Position numbers and translations under genes: made by a program | Origin: Bryobacteraceae bacterium | GTDB taxonomy: Bacteria; Acidobacteriota; Terriglobia; Bryobacterales; Bryobacteraceae | Direction of reading: 5' to 3' | DNA: 64,000 nucleotides | NCBI GenBank assembly: GCA_025056455.1 | Contig: JANWVY010000011.1 | Coordinates: forward strand, 1-64,000 | Notes under the pieces: generated by a model | Told to the model about the DNA's origin: nothing | What the model saw: the letters and a program-made list of their open reading frames with translations, nothing else | Databases searched by the model: none | Shown: one piece after another, positions 49,221 to 59,400 of the stretch | How positions within the stretch are numbered: position 1 is the stretch's first letter | Layout: each line of letters begins with the position of its first letter

Positions 49221-51082
49221 CGGTGGATCAAGCCGCTCAGGCCGCCACCGGCACGCCGGCCGGCGATGGCAAGCCTGTAGAAACGACAGGAGTCAAAGCA
49301 ACGGACATGAAAACATCAGCGGATGTGAAAGCTGTTGCGGACTCAAAGGTGGAAACCAAGACGGCCCACGAGCCCAAGCTTGCTGAGTCCAAGCAAGCCG
49401 AAATGAAAGTTTCTGAGGCAAAAGCTGGTGAGAATAAACCAGTGGCCGAAACGCCTGTTCCGTCTCGGAAAAAGTCCACACACGTTGATAAGTCTGCGGC
49501 GGAGAAGTCAGGGGGTGAAAAGCCCTCTTCTGCGGCCCCCGCAGAAAAGTCCGCCAAGACTACGGCAGCCACCTCGGCGACGGCAGAAAAGCCAGTCTCG
49601 ACAGGCGAGAAGACAGCTGTAGTTGGGGAGAAAGTCGCGGAGAAAAATCTCGCTCCCCCCAGTTCTGCGCAGGAAAAAGCGGTTTCTACCGCCCCCCCGC
49701 CCACCGTGCCCAGCGAGAAGCCGGCAGAGCGGGCCGCAGGGCCGCCAGCCTCCGCGGCTCCCCCGGCCGAGAAAACGGCTTCTAGCGGGGAAAGAGCCGA
49801 CCGCCCGCAGGGCAAAAACGGTGCTCCCACGCTTGATCTGGTGGAGCTCAAAGACATGAGCATCCAAAAGTTGAACCAGATCGCCAAGGAGCTGGGCAGC
49901 ATTACCGGCGTGGCTGGCTTGCGCAAGCAAGAGCTGATTTTCAAGATTCTGCAAACCCAAGCCGAGCGCAGCGGACTGATCTTTTCACAAGGCGTCTTGG
50001 AGTGCCTACCCGATGGATTTGGATTTCTCCGCGCTCCTGAATACAACTATCTGCCGGGGCCCGACGACGTCTACGTTTCCCCGTCACAAATTCGCCGCTT
50101 TGATTTACGCACGGGAGATACGATCTCCGGTCAAATTCGGCCCCCCAAAGAAGGCGAGCGGTACTTTGCTCTCATTAAGGTCGACGCCATCAACTTTGAG
50201 CCGCCCGAAGAGGCTCGGAACAAAATCTTTTTCGACAACCTCACTCCCCTATATCCAAACTCCAGGTTCAAACTCGAAACGACTCGGGATAACTACTCGG
50301 GCCGGATCATGGACCTGCTGACACCCATTGGCAAGGGACAGCGGGGCCTGATTGTCGCTCCGCCGCGCACAGGAAAAACGATGCTGCTGCAAAGCATCGC
50401 CAACTCCATCACCACAAACCATCCCGAGGTTGTGCTGATCGTCTTGCTGATCGACGAGCGGCCGGAGGAAGTCACGGACATGCAACGCTCGGTACGCGGC
50501 GAGGTGATTAGCTCGACGTTTGACGAACCGGCCTCCCGTCACGTGCAGGTGGCGGAAATGGTAATTGAGAAAGCCAAGCGCTTAGTCGAGCACAAGCGGG
50601 ACGTGGTCATCCTTCTTGACTCGATTACGCGTTTGGCGCGCGCCTACAACACGGTGGTGCCGCCCTCGGGTAAGGTGCTCTCTGGCGGTGTCGATTCCAA
50701 CGCCTTACAACGGCCCAAACGCTTCTTTGGCGCTGCCCGCAACGTAGAAGAAGGCGGATCGCTCACCATCGTAGCGACAGCCCTCATTGACACGGGAAGC
50801 CGCATGGACGATGTCATTTTCGAAGAGTTCAAGGGAACCGGGAACATGGAAATCCACCTTGACCGGAAGCTGGTTGAGAAACGCGTCTTCCCGGCCATCG
50901 ACATCAACAAGAGCGGCACTCGGAAGGAAGAACTTTTGCTTTCCAAGGAGGAACTCAACCGGGTTTGGGTGTTGCGCAAGGTCCTGAACCCCTTGTCGCC
51001 GACAGAAACCATGGAGCTGTTACTTGAACGGCTCAGTAAATCCCGCAACAACGCGGAATTCTTAGCCTCGATGAGCTCCTAG
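49184..51082 (+). CDS. rho: Transcription termination factor Rho with long disordered N-terminal extension
   Basis: The 632-residue protein has a Rho_N fold ([20 protein letters not shown], from about residue 218), an RNA-binding OB domain ([20 protein letters not shown]) and a RecA-like ATPase with GKT at Lys398 ([11 protein letters not shown]), [12 protein letters not shown] and [16 protein letters not shown]. Residues 1 to about 215 are a low-complexity region rich in Lys, Glu, Ala, Pro and Ser with repeated AEK or GEK steps, probably unfolded. Start: TTG at 49184, after GGGAGTGAGGG; GTG at 49223 or ATG at 49307 are alternatives, all of which keep most of the extension. It overlaps engB. 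Confidence 0.93.
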   Translation: MASNFENQDQSLAVDQAAQAATGTPAGDGKPVETTGVKATDMKTSADVKAVADSKVETKTAHEPKLAESKQAEMKVSEAKAGENKPVAETPVPSRKKSTHVDKSAAEKSGGEKPSSAAPAEKSAKTTAATSATAEKPVSTGEKTAVVGEKVAEKNLAPPSSAQEKAVSTAPPPTVPSEKPAERAAGPPASAAPPAEKTASSGERADRPQGKNGAPTLDLVELKDMSIQKLNQIAKELGSITGVAGLRKQELIFKILQTQAERSGLIFSQGVLECLPDGFGFLRAPEYNYLPGPDDVYVSPSQIRRFDLRTGDTISGQIRPPKEGERYFALIKVDAINFEPPEEARNKIFFDNLTPLYPNSRFKLETTRDNYSGRIMDLLTPIGKGQRGLIVAPPRTGKTMLLQSIANSITTNHPEVVLIVLLIDERPEEVTDMQRSVRGEVISSTFDEPASRHVQVAEMVIEKAKRLVEHKRDVVILLDSITRLARAYNTVVPPSGKVLSGGVDSNALQRPKRFFGAARNVEEGGSLTIVATALIDTGSRMDDVIFEEFKGTGNMEIHLDRKLVEKRVFPAIDINKSGTRKEELLLSKEELNRVWVLRKVLNPLSPTETMELLLERLSKSRNNAEFLASMSS

Positions 51083-51201
51083 CGTGGGCCTCCAGACTCG
51101 CCTCTTGGCATGCTGAAACGGCTTCGCTCGGACGCAGCTGGTTAACTCCCGAGCGTTGGACATGGTCCGGAAAGCTCCTACGGCGAAAAGTGCCCAGGCG
51201 A

Positions 51202-51648
51202 TCACGGTGTGAATAATCCACGGATCATAAATACGGCCATTTGTCCGCGAGTGGTCAGACCCCCGGGGCAATATTCTGTGGCTGTGCAACCGCTGGTGAT
51301 GCCAAATTCCTTCATTTTTTGAATAAACGGATAGAAAAGATCTGTCGGAGGCACGTCCGTAAAAAACGGCGTAGTGGGAAAGACAAAACTTTGTCCTGCA
51401 CGAATCCCCAGGCGTGCGCGGATGATGAACGCCGCCATTTGCCCTCGCGTCACACTGTCCTCGGGACAAAAGCTCGTGGTCGTGCAGCCAGAGGTAATCC
51501 CAAGATCGCGCAATTTCTGGATGTGAGCAAAGTGCGGATGTGTCGGCGGCACGTCCGTGAAGTAGGGACGCGTAGTGTAGGTGAACGCGTCGCCATTCAT
51601 GAGCTTGCGGATAATAAACAGGGCCATTTGGGCGCGGGTGGTGATCGC
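51202..51648 (-). pseudogene. C-terminal SLH domains cut off by an in-frame amber codon
   Basis: This stretch continues the frame of the gene at 51649-54309 after a TAG at 51649-51651. It encodes two SLH-like repeats, FTDVPPTHPHFAHIQKLRDL and FTDVPPTDLFYPFIQKM, each with a cysteine pair (GCTTTSFCPED, GCTATEYCPGG) and TRGQM. The first 13 residues after the stop complete the preceding SLH repeat. An ATG at 51627 could restart translation, giving 141 residues without a signal peptide and so unlikely to be exported. I regard it as the severed end of one gene, unless the stop is a sequencing error or is read through. Confidence 0.8.
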
Positions 51649-54309
51649 CTACGGGCAGAACTGGTTGGAATCATTGCAAGTGTCGGCAATGTTGTTGTGT
51701 TTCATTAAGAAAATATGGTTCGCAAAAAGATGTGTGAGGGGCACATCGTCGAAGGCCATCTGCGGGTTGGCAGCAGGCTGCAGGATGTGAACCCACTGCC
51801 GGGCGATAGTCACGGAACCGTTTCTTGGAATCCCAGTTGCGTTCTCCTCAACGGTTACCGGCGTGACTCCCGCGCCGTTTCCGCTGGTAGCTCCCGTCAG
51901 ACGTAACCACAGGGCGTTGCTCGAAGCCGTCCAGGAGCAACCCGTTGGAGCGGTAACCAAGAAGCTGATGACCCCGCCGGAAGCAGGCATGGTCCGGTTC
52001 TGGGGCTCAATGTTGAACAAGCAAGGAGATGCTGTTTGGGTGATCGCCAGCGTCGCGCCAGAGACGCGGATCTGGGCAGTCCGGCTCGTTGCCGTTGGAT
52101 TGGGGTCCACGCGATAGGTGATCGTAGTGCTGCCAGCGCCCGAGGTTCCTTCGGTGATCACGACCCAAGGTTGAGTCGAAGTGGCAGACCAAGAACAGCC
52201 GCTTGCTGTCGTGAGGGTGGCTGTGTTTGTTCCCCCAAGCGAGTCAACAGTCACAGACGACGGCGCGAGAGTAAAACTACACGAGGTGGAGACGCCCGCC
52301 ATATCGACTTTGGCGAGAAAGCCATCCGTATTCGTTTGATAGATGGTTTGATGTGCACCTGTTGTAACAGGGAAGTTCGTCGATGTAGTTGAACCCGCTA
52401 AATAAAAATTGTTCGCGGAATCCACGGCAGCAGCAAAAACAAAATCGTCCCCCGCACCACCTAGAAAGGTGCCGTAAGTGACGATATCCGCCGTAGGGTT
52501 GAGTGTAGCGAGGAATCCATCCGTAAGACCGGGACTGAGCGATTGCAGGGCGCCAGGAGTCACTGGTAAGCCGCTACCGAGACCATGTCCGATTAGAGTA
52601 GCGTTGTCGTTCGCATCGACAAAAACGCTAGCAATACCCCGGATGTCATAGTAGTTACCCGTCGAACCAAAGTAAGTGGAGTACTCCAGGCGGTCAAAAC
52701 TCGGGGAAAGTTTGGTGAGAAATGCCGGGGTTGCCGTCGGAGGCCGCAAGAATTGAAAAACTCCCGGCGTTGTTGGGAAATTATTCGAGTAAGTCAGTCC
52801 CGCTACGTAGACATGACCGTTCGGTCCGATGGCAATGGCACGGCCGAAGTCGCCGTCGCTGCCACCCAAAATCGTGGAGGCTTCGAGAACGCTGCCCAGA
52901 GAATTCAATTTGGAAACAAAGGTGTCAATGCGGCCACGGTTGGGACTGGTAAATGCACCGGCCGTCACCGGAAAATTGAGTGAGTTGGTGTGACCGACAA
53001 CATAGATATTGCCTTGGGCGTCGGTAGAAACCGCCTGCGCTTGGTCTTGGCCGTCGCCTCCCAGAAAGGTGGAGAACAATAATCTGTTGAGCGAGGGTGA
53101 GATCCGAGCCAAAAACGCATCCGAATCTTGCCTCTTTTCGGGTTGAAAAACGCCGCTTGTCACGGGGAAGTTAGGAACGGTCGTCTGGCCAACCAGCACG
53201 AGATGGCCGGACGGGTCACGGGTAAGTGCGGCGGCGATGCCCCGGCCAGCGGTCTCATTGCCGCCAAAAAAGGTCGAAGCCAGGAGTTGTGTTCCGTCCG
53301 CTGAAACGCGGCTCAGAAAGATGCCGCTGCCGGGGCCTTGGAAGGTGGCCGCCCCGGTGACCGGGTAATCGGTCGAGTCGCTGTTACCGGCAACTGTGAC
53401 GTTGCCGACCTCGTCGACAACGATTCCCACCGGCGTTTCATCGGCTGTTCCCCCTAGATAAGTTGCAAACAGCAGCTGATTCCCCGTCGCATTCAACTTG
53501 GCGATGAAGACATCGCGTCCGGCAACGGAATGGCCTTGAACAGCGCTCGCTGTCACGGGAAAATTTTGCGACTGTGTGTAGCCGGTGAGGTAGATCTGAT
53601 TCGAAGCATCTAAAGTGATCGCAGTCACTGTATCCGCCGCTCTGCCGCCCAGATAGGTGGCGAAGCTGATCACCGGATCAATCACCAGAGCGAACGAAGG
53701 ATCATGGCCCTTCACTGCAAAGCCAATTTCCTGGTTATGCAACACAAAACGGCTTTCAACCTCCACCTTTCGCCCTTGGATCCATTGATATGCGAGGGGC
53801 TTATGGAGCAAGAATTTCCCGTGGCAGGTGCGCGCCAGAAGCTCGCCTGTAGAGGCGATCTGCAGGTCTTCTACCCCTTCAAAACGCATGCGAATCACAC
53901 CCGGCTCCACCCCTGGGGCCAGCTGAAAATCGTATTCCAGCTGGCGCGCCTGGCCATAGAAAATCACATCCACGCCAGGATAAATCTGCTCGTAGCGTAC
54001 TTTGCGGTAATGCCATCGGCGTACGCTCCATCGGCTCGGATCTCGCCCCCGCAAATCATTGGTATATCCGCCGGTTTTCTCAATCGCTTGGGGAGACCGC
54101 GCAAAGCCACCTGGAAACCGCAAGCACACCACGTCTGTTGCTATCCCGAGCCGCGCTTCGCCATGGCGAGCGTGGAAGAAATAGCCAGACGCCTGGGCCA
54201 AGTATCCCTCTCCCGCCGATTCAAAATGCAGAGGGAGTTTGTCCATCAGGTTTGGCGACGCGAACAGAACTCGCGCACTTAGCAGGAAACAAAGAATCTG
54301 GACGAACAT
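51649..54309 (-). CDS. Secreted SBBP-repeat/BACON surface protein, truncated in its first SLH domain
   Basis: The 886-residue product begins at ATG 54309 with a signal peptide (MFVQILCFLLSARVLFAS). An N-terminal domain of about 200 residues is followed by eight or so beta-propeller repeats of the SBBP type, such as FATYLGGRAADTVTAITLDA and YLTGYTQSQNFPVT, each ending in a TaGAFQ-like segment. From about 660 come two BACON-like domains (CSFTLAPSSVTVDSLGG, SGCSWSATSTQPWV; CLFNIEPQNRTMPASGG, TGCSWTASSNALWL). The protein enters an SLH repeat (FDDVPLTHLFANHI) and stops at TAG after CNDSNQFCP. Without the full SLH set, surface anchoring could be lost. Confidence 0.88.
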   Translation of the reverse strand: MFVQILCFLLSARVLFASPNLMDKLPLHFESAGEGYLAQASGYFFHARHGEARLGIATDVVCLRFPGGFARSPQAIEKTGGYTNDLRGRDPSRWSVRRWHYRKVRYEQIYPGVDVIFYGQARQLEYDFQLAPGVEPGVIRMRFEGVEDLQIASTGELLARTCHGKFLLHKPLAYQWIQGRKVEVESRFVLHNQEIGFAVKGHDPSFALVIDPVISFATYLGGRAADTVTAITLDASNQIYLTGYTQSQNFPVTASAVQGHSVAGRDVFIAKLNATGNQLLFATYLGGTADETPVGIVVDEVGNVTVAGNSDSTDYPVTGAATFQGPGSGIFLSRVSADGTQLLASTFFGGNETAGRGIAAALTRDPSGHLVLVGQTTVPNFPVTSGVFQPEKRQDSDAFLARISPSLNRLLFSTFLGGDGQDQAQAVSTDAQGNIYVVGHTNSLNFPVTAGAFTSPNRGRIDTFVSKLNSLGSVLEASTILGGSDGDFGRAIAIGPNGHVYVAGLTYSNNFPTTPGVFQFLRPPTATPAFLTKLSPSFDRLEYSTYFGSTGNYYDIRGIASVFVDANDNATLIGHGLGSGLPVTPGALQSLSPGLTDGFLATLNPTADIVTYGTFLGGAGDDFVFAAAVDSANNFYLAGSTTSTNFPVTTGAHQTIYQTNTDGFLAKVDMAGVSTSCSFTLAPSSVTVDSLGGTNTATLTTASGCSWSATSTQPWVVITEGTSGAGSTTITYRVDPNPTATSRTAQIRVSGATLAITQTASPCLFNIEPQNRTMPASGGVISFLVTAPTGCSWTASSNALWLRLTGATSGNGAGVTPVTVEENATGIPRNGSVTIARQWVHILQPAANPQMAFDDVPLTHLFANHIFLMKHNNIADTCNDSNQFCP

Positions 54310-54459
54310 GGAGACCAAGATGATAACCCAAGAATAGCAACTGGGTTGCGGCGCTCAGCACAGAGGTGGGAAGGGGCTGGGCGCAAGGGGCCAGCGAGAG
54401 GTGGCGAGAGGGCCAGGAACAAGTGGGAGAGGAAGCGAGAAATAGTGGAGCAAAAAACC

Positions 54460-54488
54460 TTTGACAAGGTCCCTTCTCTTGAGTCAAA
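54460..54488. promoter_or_regulatory. Candidate control site of the imuA operon
   Basis: TTTGAC (54460-54465) and GTCAAA (54483-54488) are exact inverted copies separated by 17 bases, ending 27 bases before the imuA ATG. The left half contains TTGACA (54461-54466), a perfect -35 hexamer, but the sequence 17 bases on (TCAAAC) is a poor -10. The arrangement could be a promoter with an operator. It matches none of the LexA motifs I know well, so SOS control is not shown. Confidence 0.3.
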
Positions 54489-54515
54489 CTGGAAGCGAAG
54501 AAAAAGCGAATAAAC

Positions 54516-55160
54516 ATGGCTGCACTCCCTCATCTCCCAGTTGTTCTGGGCTGGCGGCAGGAAACGCCTGCTGAATCCGTTCCCTTTCAGATTCCTACTT
54601 TGGATGCAGTAATTGCTGGCTTACCTCGCGGGCGAATCTCCTGCCTTGCGGGACCTTCTTCCTCTGGCCGCACTACCTTGCTCTACCGTGCTTTAGCTGT
54701 GCAAGCCGAAGAATTCAAGGCGCTGGTGGACACCAACGACTGTTTTGATCCCCAATCGGCCGAACAGGCTGGAGTTACGTTGCAACGGCTGCTTTGGGTG
54801 AAGTGCGGGCATCGAGTAGAACATGCTTTGAAAAGCGCTGACCTGTTGCTCCATGCAGGCGGGTTTGGCCTTATTGCGCTGGATCTTTGCGACGTCCCGG
54901 TAGCTGATCTCAACCACATTCCCGCCTCTTATTGGTATCGCTTTCAACGAGCGGTGGAGAAATCTTCCGCCGTGTTTTTGGTGGTGGCGAATCAGCCTCT
55001 TGCTAAAACGGCAGCGGCCCTCATTCTCCAGACCGATCGGATGGAAATCACCTCGCCGCATGTGGCCCCTTTTCATCGCTTGCATACGTTCCGCTTTCAG
55101 GTGGTTTGTCGCAAACCGCAGCGCAATCAGGCAGCCATTCTTACAGCAAGTCTGGATTGA
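54516..55160 (+). CDS. imuA: ImuA-like RecA-related mutasome protein
   Basis: The 214-residue protein resembles the RecA-fold ImuA/SulA-like proteins of mutagenesis cassettes: PTLDAVIAGLPRGRISCLAG, then a degenerate P-loop GPSSSGRTT (46-54) in which arginine (Arg52) replaces the catalytic lysine. ALDLCDVPVADL stands at the Walker B position. It is followed after 13 bases by imuB and then dnaE2. In Pseudomonas, Caulobacter and Mycobacterium (there ImuA') this set carries out damage-induced mutagenesis. The altered P-loop suggests weak or no ATP turnover. The protein is short compared with many ImuA (about 230-280 residues). Confidence 0.88.
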   Translation: MAALPHLPVVLGWRQETPAESVPFQIPTLDAVIAGLPRGRISCLAGPSSSGRTTLLYRALAVQAEEFKALVDTNDCFDPQSAEQAGVTLQRLLWVKCGHRVEHALKSADLLLHAGGFGLIALDLCDVPVADLNHIPASYWYRFQRAVEKSSAVFLVVANQPLAKTAAALILQTDRMEITSPHVAPFHRLHTFRFQVVCRKPQRNQAAILTASLD

Positions 55161-55173
55161 AAGCAGCACAACG

Positions 55174-56424
55174 ATGTATGCCGCAGTACACCTCACTACT
55201 GCTTCGCCTCATTTGTTCCAGCTTGCCGACGCTTTCTCGCCGTACGTAGAAGTGGTTTCCGCAGACACGGTTGTTTTTGATGTCAGCGGGCTACGGCGCA
55301 TGTTTGGAGGCGCGCACCAAATCGCCAGCGAAATTGCACGCTGCGCCAACGCCATGGGACTGCAAGGCAATATTGGCGTTGCGGCGTCTGTCGATACTGC
55401 GATTTTGGCCGCTCGCAATTGCAAAGGAGTGACGGTGATTCCTCCGGGCGAAGAACTGCGGCTGCTTGGTGATTTGAAGATTAACGCACTTGCATTGAGC
55501 GAAGAGATGCAATTGTTGCTCGATCGTTGGGGCATCCGCACTTTGGCGGATTTCTGTGCATTGCCTGAAGGCGGCGTGCTCGAGCGGTTAGGGGAAGAAG
55601 GGCGCCGGCTGTTGCGGATAGCTCGAGGCGACTGGCAAAGGCCGCTCCAGGCGATGCAACATCGAGTGAATTACTCTGATCGAATTGTCTTGGATCACGC
55701 CATACAGCTTCTTGAGCCTTTGCTGTTCGTGATCAGCCGTTTGATGCATGATCTCTGCGCGCGTTTGAAATCGAACGGCCGTTCTACTTCAGAGATCACG
55801 CTAGAGTTGGAGCTGGAAGGTGGCGGTCGCCATCAGCGGCGCATGCAAATCCCGTTCGCTACGCGGGAACCTATGACATGGCTCAAGCTTCTGCAACTGG
55901 ATTTGGAAGCGAATCCGCCGTCAAAGCCCGTAATTGCAGTAGAGCTCCAGATCACGCCCGTAGATCCGCGTCTGGCGCAGCACAATCTTTACGCGCCCTT
56001 GACGCCGCAGCCAGAAAAGTTGGAGCTAACAATCGGCAAAATTCGCGCCATGGTTGGCACGAACAACGTGGGATTTGCCGAGCTGCTTAACACGCACCGG
56101 CCAGATGCTTATCGCATGCAGTTACACCCTCCCTCATCTGCCCCTGTCCGTTCTCTGCCCCAGCAACTTCCTCTCGCCTTCCGCTATTTCCGGCCAGCCA
56201 AAGAGGCTGAGGTCACTGTCGTCAAGGGTGCTCCCCAGCGCATCCAGGCCGGAGGGATTGTGGGCGCTGTAGAGTGGGCCGCGGGTCCATGGAAACTTTC
56301 CGGCGACTGGTGGACCTCACAAAGCTGGGCGCGCACCGAATGGGATGTGTTGTTAAGCAACCGCACCATCTACCGGCTTTACCTGCAACAGCACCGCTGG
56401 TATCTCGAAGGAGTATATGACTGA
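55174..56424 (+). CDS. imuB: ImuB-like inactive Y-family polymerase
   Basis: The 416-residue protein starts at 55174; the frame extends to 55000 but overlaps imuA. After a short N-terminus it shows VVFDVSGLRRMFGGAHQIAS and GVAASVDTAILAARNC, parts of the Y-family palm and fingers. HhH-like LGDLKINALALSEEMQLLLD and a little-finger region (VNYSDRIVLD) follow. The N-terminal DxDxFFA block and the SIDE motif of active polymerases are not visible. ImuB proteins lack the catalytic acids and act as a hub binding the beta clamp, ImuA and DnaE2. A QLPLAF segment near residue 330 is a plausible clamp-binding motif. Confidence 0.92.
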   Translation: MYAAVHLTTASPHLFQLADAFSPYVEVVSADTVVFDVSGLRRMFGGAHQIASEIARCANAMGLQGNIGVAASVDTAILAARNCKGVTVIPPGEELRLLGDLKINALALSEEMQLLLDRWGIRTLADFCALPEGGVLERLGEEGRRLLRIARGDWQRPLQAMQHRVNYSDRIVLDHAIQLLEPLLFVISRLMHDLCARLKSNGRSTSEITLELELEGGGRHQRRMQIPFATREPMTWLKLLQLDLEANPPSKPVIAVELQITPVDPRLAQHNLYAPLTPQPEKLELTIGKIRAMVGTNNVGFAELLNTHRPDAYRMQLHPPSSAPVRSLPQQLPLAFRYFRPAKEAEVTVVKGAPQRIQAGGIVGAVEWAAGPWKLSGDWWTSQSWARTEWDVLLSNRTIYRLYLQQHRWYLEGVYD

Positions 56425-59400
56425 TGTACGTTGAACTCCACGCCCGGTCCTCTTTTTCTTTCCTCGAAGGAGCTTCCAATCCAGAAGAGTTAGTTGAGAC
56501 TTGCGCGGCGCTCGACATGCCGGCCATGGCTTTAGTTGATACGGACAATCTTTGTGGTGCCCCGCGATTTTATATGGCCGCAAAGAAGGCTGGCATCAAA
56601 GCTCTCATTGGCGCTGAGATTACTGCCGAAGCCGGAGGGCGCTACGTGCTGCTAGTTGAAAACCGCACTGGCTACCAGAATCTTTGCCGGCTTATCACCT
56701 CCATGAAGATGCGCTCCGAGAAAGGTAAAGCGGCTGCCAGTGAAGAGGAATTTCACCAATATGCAGGGGGATTGATCTGTCTGACAAGAGGGGAACACAA
56801 CCTTGAAACTCTGCTTCGTATTTATGGCCGCCATAACGTATTCATTGAGCTACAACGCCACTTCGACCGGGAACAAGAAGCGCGCAACCAACGCCTGATC
56901 GACATGGCGCGCAAACATCGACTCCCTTTACTAGCCACCAACGGGGTGCGGTTTGCGCACCCTTCCAAGCGCGAATTAATGGATGTTCTCACCTGTATTC
57001 GCCACAAAGTGACAATTGATCAAGCAGGCCGTCTCCTGGAACGTAACGCTGAGCGCTATTTAAAACCCGCCGGGGAAATGCGCTACCTGTTTGCTGGCCT
57101 TCCCGAAGCCTTATGTAATACGGTGGAGCTCGCCGCCCGGCTTGACTTTACGCTTGCCGATCTTGGCTACCGTTTCCCTCCCTATCCTGTGCCGCCCGGT
57201 GAAACGATGAATTCCTTTCTCAGAAAACGCGTTGAGGAAGGCGCACGTCTCCGCTACCGCCCCTATCATGAACGGGCGCGAAAACAGATTGAACGAGAGT
57301 TACAGCTTATTGAGAAGCTCGATTTAGCCGGCTATTTCCTGATTGTGTGGGACATCGTACGCTTTTGCCGCGAAAACAACATCCTTGCTCAAGGCCGTGG
57401 ATCAGCAGCCAACAGCGCTGTTTGCTATTCGCTGGGCATCACCGCCGTGGATCCCGTCGGCATGGACTTGCTTTTTGAGCGTTTTCTTTCTGAAGAGCGC
57501 GGCGAATGGCCAGACATTGATATCGACCTGCCAAGCGGCAGCCAGCGCGAACGGGTGATCCAGTATGTTTACCAGCGTTACGGCAAGCACGGGGCCGCCA
57601 TGACCGCAAATGTCATCACCTACCGTGACCGCTCTGCTCTCCGCGATGTTGGCAAAGCACTGGGCTTCCCTCAGCAGGAGTTGAACCGTCTCGCCAGCCT
57701 TGTTTCTCGCTGGGGCTTCAAGGATCCAAACAACGACGTCAACCGTCAATTTGCGGAAGCTGGCTGCGACCTCAACCATCCACAAATTCGTAAGTTCCAG
57801 CAACTGTACTTGGAGATTCAAGACCTGCCCCGTCACCTCGGCCAGCATTCTGGCGGCATGGTGATTTGTCAGGGATCGCTTGACTCTGTGGTCCCCCTCG
57901 AGCCCGCCACGATGCCAGGCCGTGTCGTCATTCAGTGGGATAAGGAGGATTGCGCGGATTTGGGGCTGATCAAAGTGGATTTGCTCGGCCTGGGGATGCT
58001 CGCGGCGATCGAAGACTGCATTCAAATTATTCGTACATCTTACGGCAAAGAAATTGATCTAGCGCACCTGCCGCAGAACGATCCCAGCGTATTTGATCAA
58101 ATCACTGCCGCAGATACGGTGGGATTGTTCCAGGTGGAAAGCCGGGCGCAGATGGCAAGCTTGCCGCTTACCAAGCCGCAGACCTTCTACGATCTGGTTG
58201 TGCAGGTGGCGATCATCCGCCCTGGTCCTATCGTAGGTAAGATGTACCATCCCTACGTACGGCGTAGGCAAGGTCTTGAACCCCCCGTATCCTTGCATCC
58301 CTCGCTGGACCAGGTGCTGGCGCGAACCCTGGGCGTGCCGCTGTTTCAAGAGCAGCTTTTGAAGATGGCCATGATTGTGGCTGACTTTACAGGAGGCGAA
58401 GCCGAGGAACTGCGCCGCGCCATGGGCTTCAAACGCTCCGAAAAGCGCATGAAAGAAATCGAAGCCCGTTTGCGTGCGGGTATGACCAAGAAGGGGATTA
58501 CTGGTCCACAGCAAGAAGCGATTGTACAGTCGATTACTTCCTTTGCCCTTTATGGTTTTCCTGAATCGCACGCCGCTAGCTTTGCCCTCATTGCTTATGC
58601 CAGCGCCTGGCTACGCCGCTATTATCCAGCGGCCTATGCGGCGGCGCTATTGAATGCGCAGCCCATGGGATTTTATCATCCTCTTACGTTATTGAAGGAT
58701 GCGCAGCGTCACGGCGTGCGTGTATTGCCTGTGGATGTGGCCTTTTCTGATTGGAAGTGTACCGTCGAGAATGGCATGCTGCGTCTCGGCCTCAACTACG
58801 TCAGAGGGCTGCCCGAAGAAGCTGGTCGCGCCATCGTCGCACAAAGAACGAAGCAGCCGTTTCAAAGCGTGTTCGATCTTGTCCAGCGCGTGCCGGAGTT
58901 GAATCGCGAACATCTGCGGCAGCTAGCTGTCATTGGCGCCTTCAATTCCATTGGCGCTTCACACCGCCGCGATGCGTTGTGGCAGGTGGAGCTAGCAAGC
59001 AAACCTGTAGGCCCCTTGCTTCAGTCCGTCGAGCCGCAACACAAAGAATCACCACTACGGCCAATGGATGCCCAAGAACGTGTAAACGCAGATCTCACAG
59101 GTACTGGCCTGACCGTTGGCCGTCATCCTGTGGCCTTGCATCGCTCCGCCCTGAAGGCGCTCGGGGTGCTCACCGCAGAGCAAATGCGTCGTGCGCGTCA
59201 CGGCAGCTTTGCACGCATTGCTGGCGCCGTAATCTGCCGCCAGCGCCCAGAAACCGCAAAGGGCTTTTGCTTTCTTAGTCTTGAAGATGAAACCGGAATT
59301 GCAAATGCGATTGTGCATCCGGATCTCTTCGAACGGAATCGCCTCTTGGTGGTCAGTGAGCCCTTCCTCTTGCTAGAAGGCACAGTGCAGAACAATACAG

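Noticed and set aside
54138-54323. Short plus-strand frames near the start of the surface protein gene
   Set aside because: They overlap the signal peptide region of the real gene on the other strand and show no coding features.
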